Shown in pieces: positions 4,972 through 6,389 of a DNA stretch of 6,389 bases. The position numbers and the translations under genes were made by a program. Under the pieces are notes generated by a model. The model had not been told where the DNA came from, searched no databases, and saw only the letters and a program-made list of their open reading frames with translations. Origin of the DNA: Desulfobacterales bacterium. GTDB taxonomy: Bacteria > Desulfobacterota > Desulfobacteria > Desulfobacterales > UBA5852. Positions within the stretch are counted from its first letter, which is position 1, and every line of letters starts with the position of its first letter. The stretch lies in NCBI GenBank assembly GCA_030066455.1, contig JASJBQ010000278.1, forward strand, positions 1 through 6,389, in the 5' to 3' direction.

Positions 4972-6389
4972 ATGGTCGTGGGTGAATTCACACAGGAAAC
5001 CGATCTTCTGGTGATCGGTGCCGGACCGGGCGGCTATGCGGCCGCGTTTCGGGCGGCCGACCTGGGGCTGGACGTCATCCTGGTGGATATCGCCGCGCGG
5101 CCGGGTGGTGTCTGCCTCTACCGGGGCTGCATTCCCTCCAAGACCTATCTGCATCTGGCGGAAGTCATCCACGACGCCCGCCGCGCGGCCGAAATGGGCG
5201 TGACCTTCGGGGAACCACAGGTCGATCTCGAGACGTTGCGGGCCTGGAAAGATAAGGTGATCGACCGCATGGCCGCCGGGCTGGTGACGCTCAGCGATAA
5301 GCGCGGCATCCAGTATCTTCAGGGTCGGGCCGTTTTCGAGGACGACCGACACGTGCGCATCAAGGGACGCGAGGCCCTGCGGGTGAAGTTCCGCCACGCC
5401 GTCATCGCGACCGGATCCCGCGCGACCGCCCTGCCGGGCGTGCCTTTCGGGCAGGGCGGGCGCATCGTGAGTTCCACCGGCGCCCTCAACCTGCCGGATA
5501 TCCCGCAAGACCTCCTGGTGGTGGGGGGCGGTTACGTGGGGCTCGAGCTGGGGATGGTCTACGCCGCGTTGGGCAGCCGGATCACCCTGGTCGAAATGGG
5601 TGATCGTCTGCTGCCCGGGGTGGACCGGGACCTGGTGGCCCCTCTGGCCAGGCGCCTGCAGACGGTGTTCGCCGTCCAGCATTTCAATACCCGCGTCGGC
5701 CGGATCGCCGAAGCCGGCGACCAGGTGGCTGCGACCCTCGAGCATGACGGCGGCACCACGCCCCTGACCGTCGACCGGGTGCTGGTAGCCATCGGCCGGC
5801 AGCCCAACAGCGACGCGCTGGGGCTCGAAAACACAGGCGTGCGGCTGGACGCAAACGGCTTTGTTGCGGTGGATGCGCACCAGCGCACGAGTGTGGCGCA
5901 CGTCTACGCCATCGGCGACATCGTCGGCGGGGTCATGCTGGCCCACAAGGCGATGGTCGAGGGCAAAATCGCGGCCGAGGTCATTGCCGGCCAGGCTGCG
6001 GCCTTCGACGTGCGCGCCATTCCGGCCGTAGTCTACACCGATCCCCAGATCGCCTGGGCCGGCCTCAGCGAAGAAGATGCCCGCCGGCAGGGGATTGACG
6101 TGGCCGTGGAACGCTTCCCCTGGAAGTTCTCGGGGCGGGCCGCCACCACCGGCACCACCCAGGGGCTGACCAAGATGATCGTCGATCCCGGCACCCAGCG
6201 CGTGCTGGGGGTCGGCATCACCGGGCGCGGCGCCGAAGGCCTGATCGCCGAAGGGGTTCTGGCTATCGAGATGGGCGCCCTGGCCGAAGACGTGGCCCTG
6301 AGCATCCACGCCCACCCCACCCTGGCGGAAACCGAGGGCGAGACGGCGGAGATGTTCCTGGGGGCGGCCACGCATATCCTGCCCCGTGA
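4972..6389 (+). CDS. lpdA: Dihydrolipoyl dehydrogenase (E3), PDH-type; last codons outside window
   Basis: This enzyme re-oxidises the dihydrolipoyl group on E2 using FAD, a redox-active disulfide and NAD+. About 472 residues are visible and the frame is still open at the right edge. The family usually ends within a few to about ten residues of this point, so only the stop and a short tail are missing. The FAD-binding motif GAGPGG is at 16-21. The disulfide lies in GGVCLYRGCIPSK (Cys48, Cys53). The NAD-binding GGGYVGLE is at 185-192, the FAD segment VYAIGD ends at Asp316, and the catalytic dyad is in HAHPTLAE (His448, Glu453). There is no N-terminal lipoyl domain. RFPWKFSGRA and the HPTLAE...AEMF ending resemble the E. 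coli Lpd shared by PDH and OGDH. It lies 342 bases after pdhC, behind a probable terminator, and is the likely E3 of this PDH complex. It is a paralogue of the E3 at the left edge, not a recent copy. Confidence 0.95.
   Translation, partial: MVVGEFTQETDLLVIGAGPGGYAAAFRAADLGLDVILVDIAARPGGVCLYRGCIPSKTYLHLAEVIHDARRAAEMGVTFGEPQVDLETLRAWKDKVIDRMAAGLVTLSDKRGIQYLQGRAVFEDDRHVRIKGREALRVKFRHAVIATGSRATALPGVPFGQGGRIVSSTGALNLPDIPQDLLVVGGGYVGLELGMVYAALGSRITLVEMGDRLLPGVDRDLVAPLARRLQTVFAVQHFNTRVGRIAEAGDQVAATLEHDGGTTPLTVDRVLVAIGRQPNSDALGLENTGVRLDANGFVAVDAHQRTSVAHVYAIGDIVGGVMLAHKAMVEGKIAAEVIAGQAAAFDVRAIPAVVYTDPQIAWAGLSEEDARRQGIDVAVERFPWKFSGRAATTGTTQGLTKMIVDPGTQRVLGVGITGRGAEGLIAEGVLAIEMGALAEDVALSIHAHPTLAETEGETAEMFLGAATHILPR

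Noticed and set aside
4962..4985. Seven-codon open frame overlapping the lpdA start, a possible leader peptide
   Set aside because: Its ATG directly abuts the GAGAGG, leaving no spacing for initiation, and there is no codon pattern suggesting attenuation.
4768..6375. Very long minus-strand open frame (535 codons) opposite the second lpdA
   Set aside because: Despite its length it is antisense to a fully conserved E3 sequence; composition is Gly/His/Asp/Arg-rich as expected of a shadow frame.

Overview
The window is a GC-rich bacterial segment carrying a pyruvate dehydrogenase (PDH) locus. All genes lie on the + strand. Their order is: the 3' part of one dihydrolipoyl dehydrogenase gene (1-750), a 485-base gene-free gap, a tight three-gene cluster pdhA-pdhB-pdhC (1236-4629), a 342-base gene-free gap, and a second, different dihydrolipoyl dehydrogenase gene (4972 to beyond the right edge).

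The three central genes encode E1 alpha, E1 beta and E2 of a 2-oxoacid dehydrogenase complex. pdhA and pdhB overlap by 8 bases and pdhC follows pdhB after 15 bases, so they are almost certainly one operon. E1 decarboxylates the 2-oxoacid with thiamine diphosphate and passes the acyl group to the lipoyl-lysine of E2. E2 transfers it to CoA, and E3 (lipoamide dehydrogenase) re-oxidises the dihydrolipoyl group, reducing NAD+. The downstream E3 gene resembles the E. coli-type Lpd of PDH and is the natural partner. The upstream E3 copy is a distinct paralogue and may serve another complex lying left of the window.

The two gaps are less GC-rich than the genes and contain most of the non-coding structure. 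The left gap has TCGGTA-type hexamer repeats that form a long imperfect hairpin, a second 11-bp hairpin, short direct repeats, and a strong Shine-Dalgarno site that fixes the pdhA start. The right gap has a stem-loop followed by a T-rich tract (a probable terminator of pdhABC), a perfect A/T-rich 10-bp hairpin, and three further stem-loops in the leader of the second lpd gene.

The heterodimeric (alpha plus beta) E1 differs from the single-chain AceE of enteric bacteria. It is usual in alphaproteobacteria, Gram-positives, Desulfobacterota and several other phyla. The degenerate hexamer repeats between genes remind me of intergenic repeats in Desulfobacterota (Desulfobacterales), but that placement is only a low-confidence guess. 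I see no RNA genes, CRISPR array, transposase or clearly novel system: the coding content is ordinary central metabolism, and the points worth a second look are in the two gaps and in the duplicated E3.
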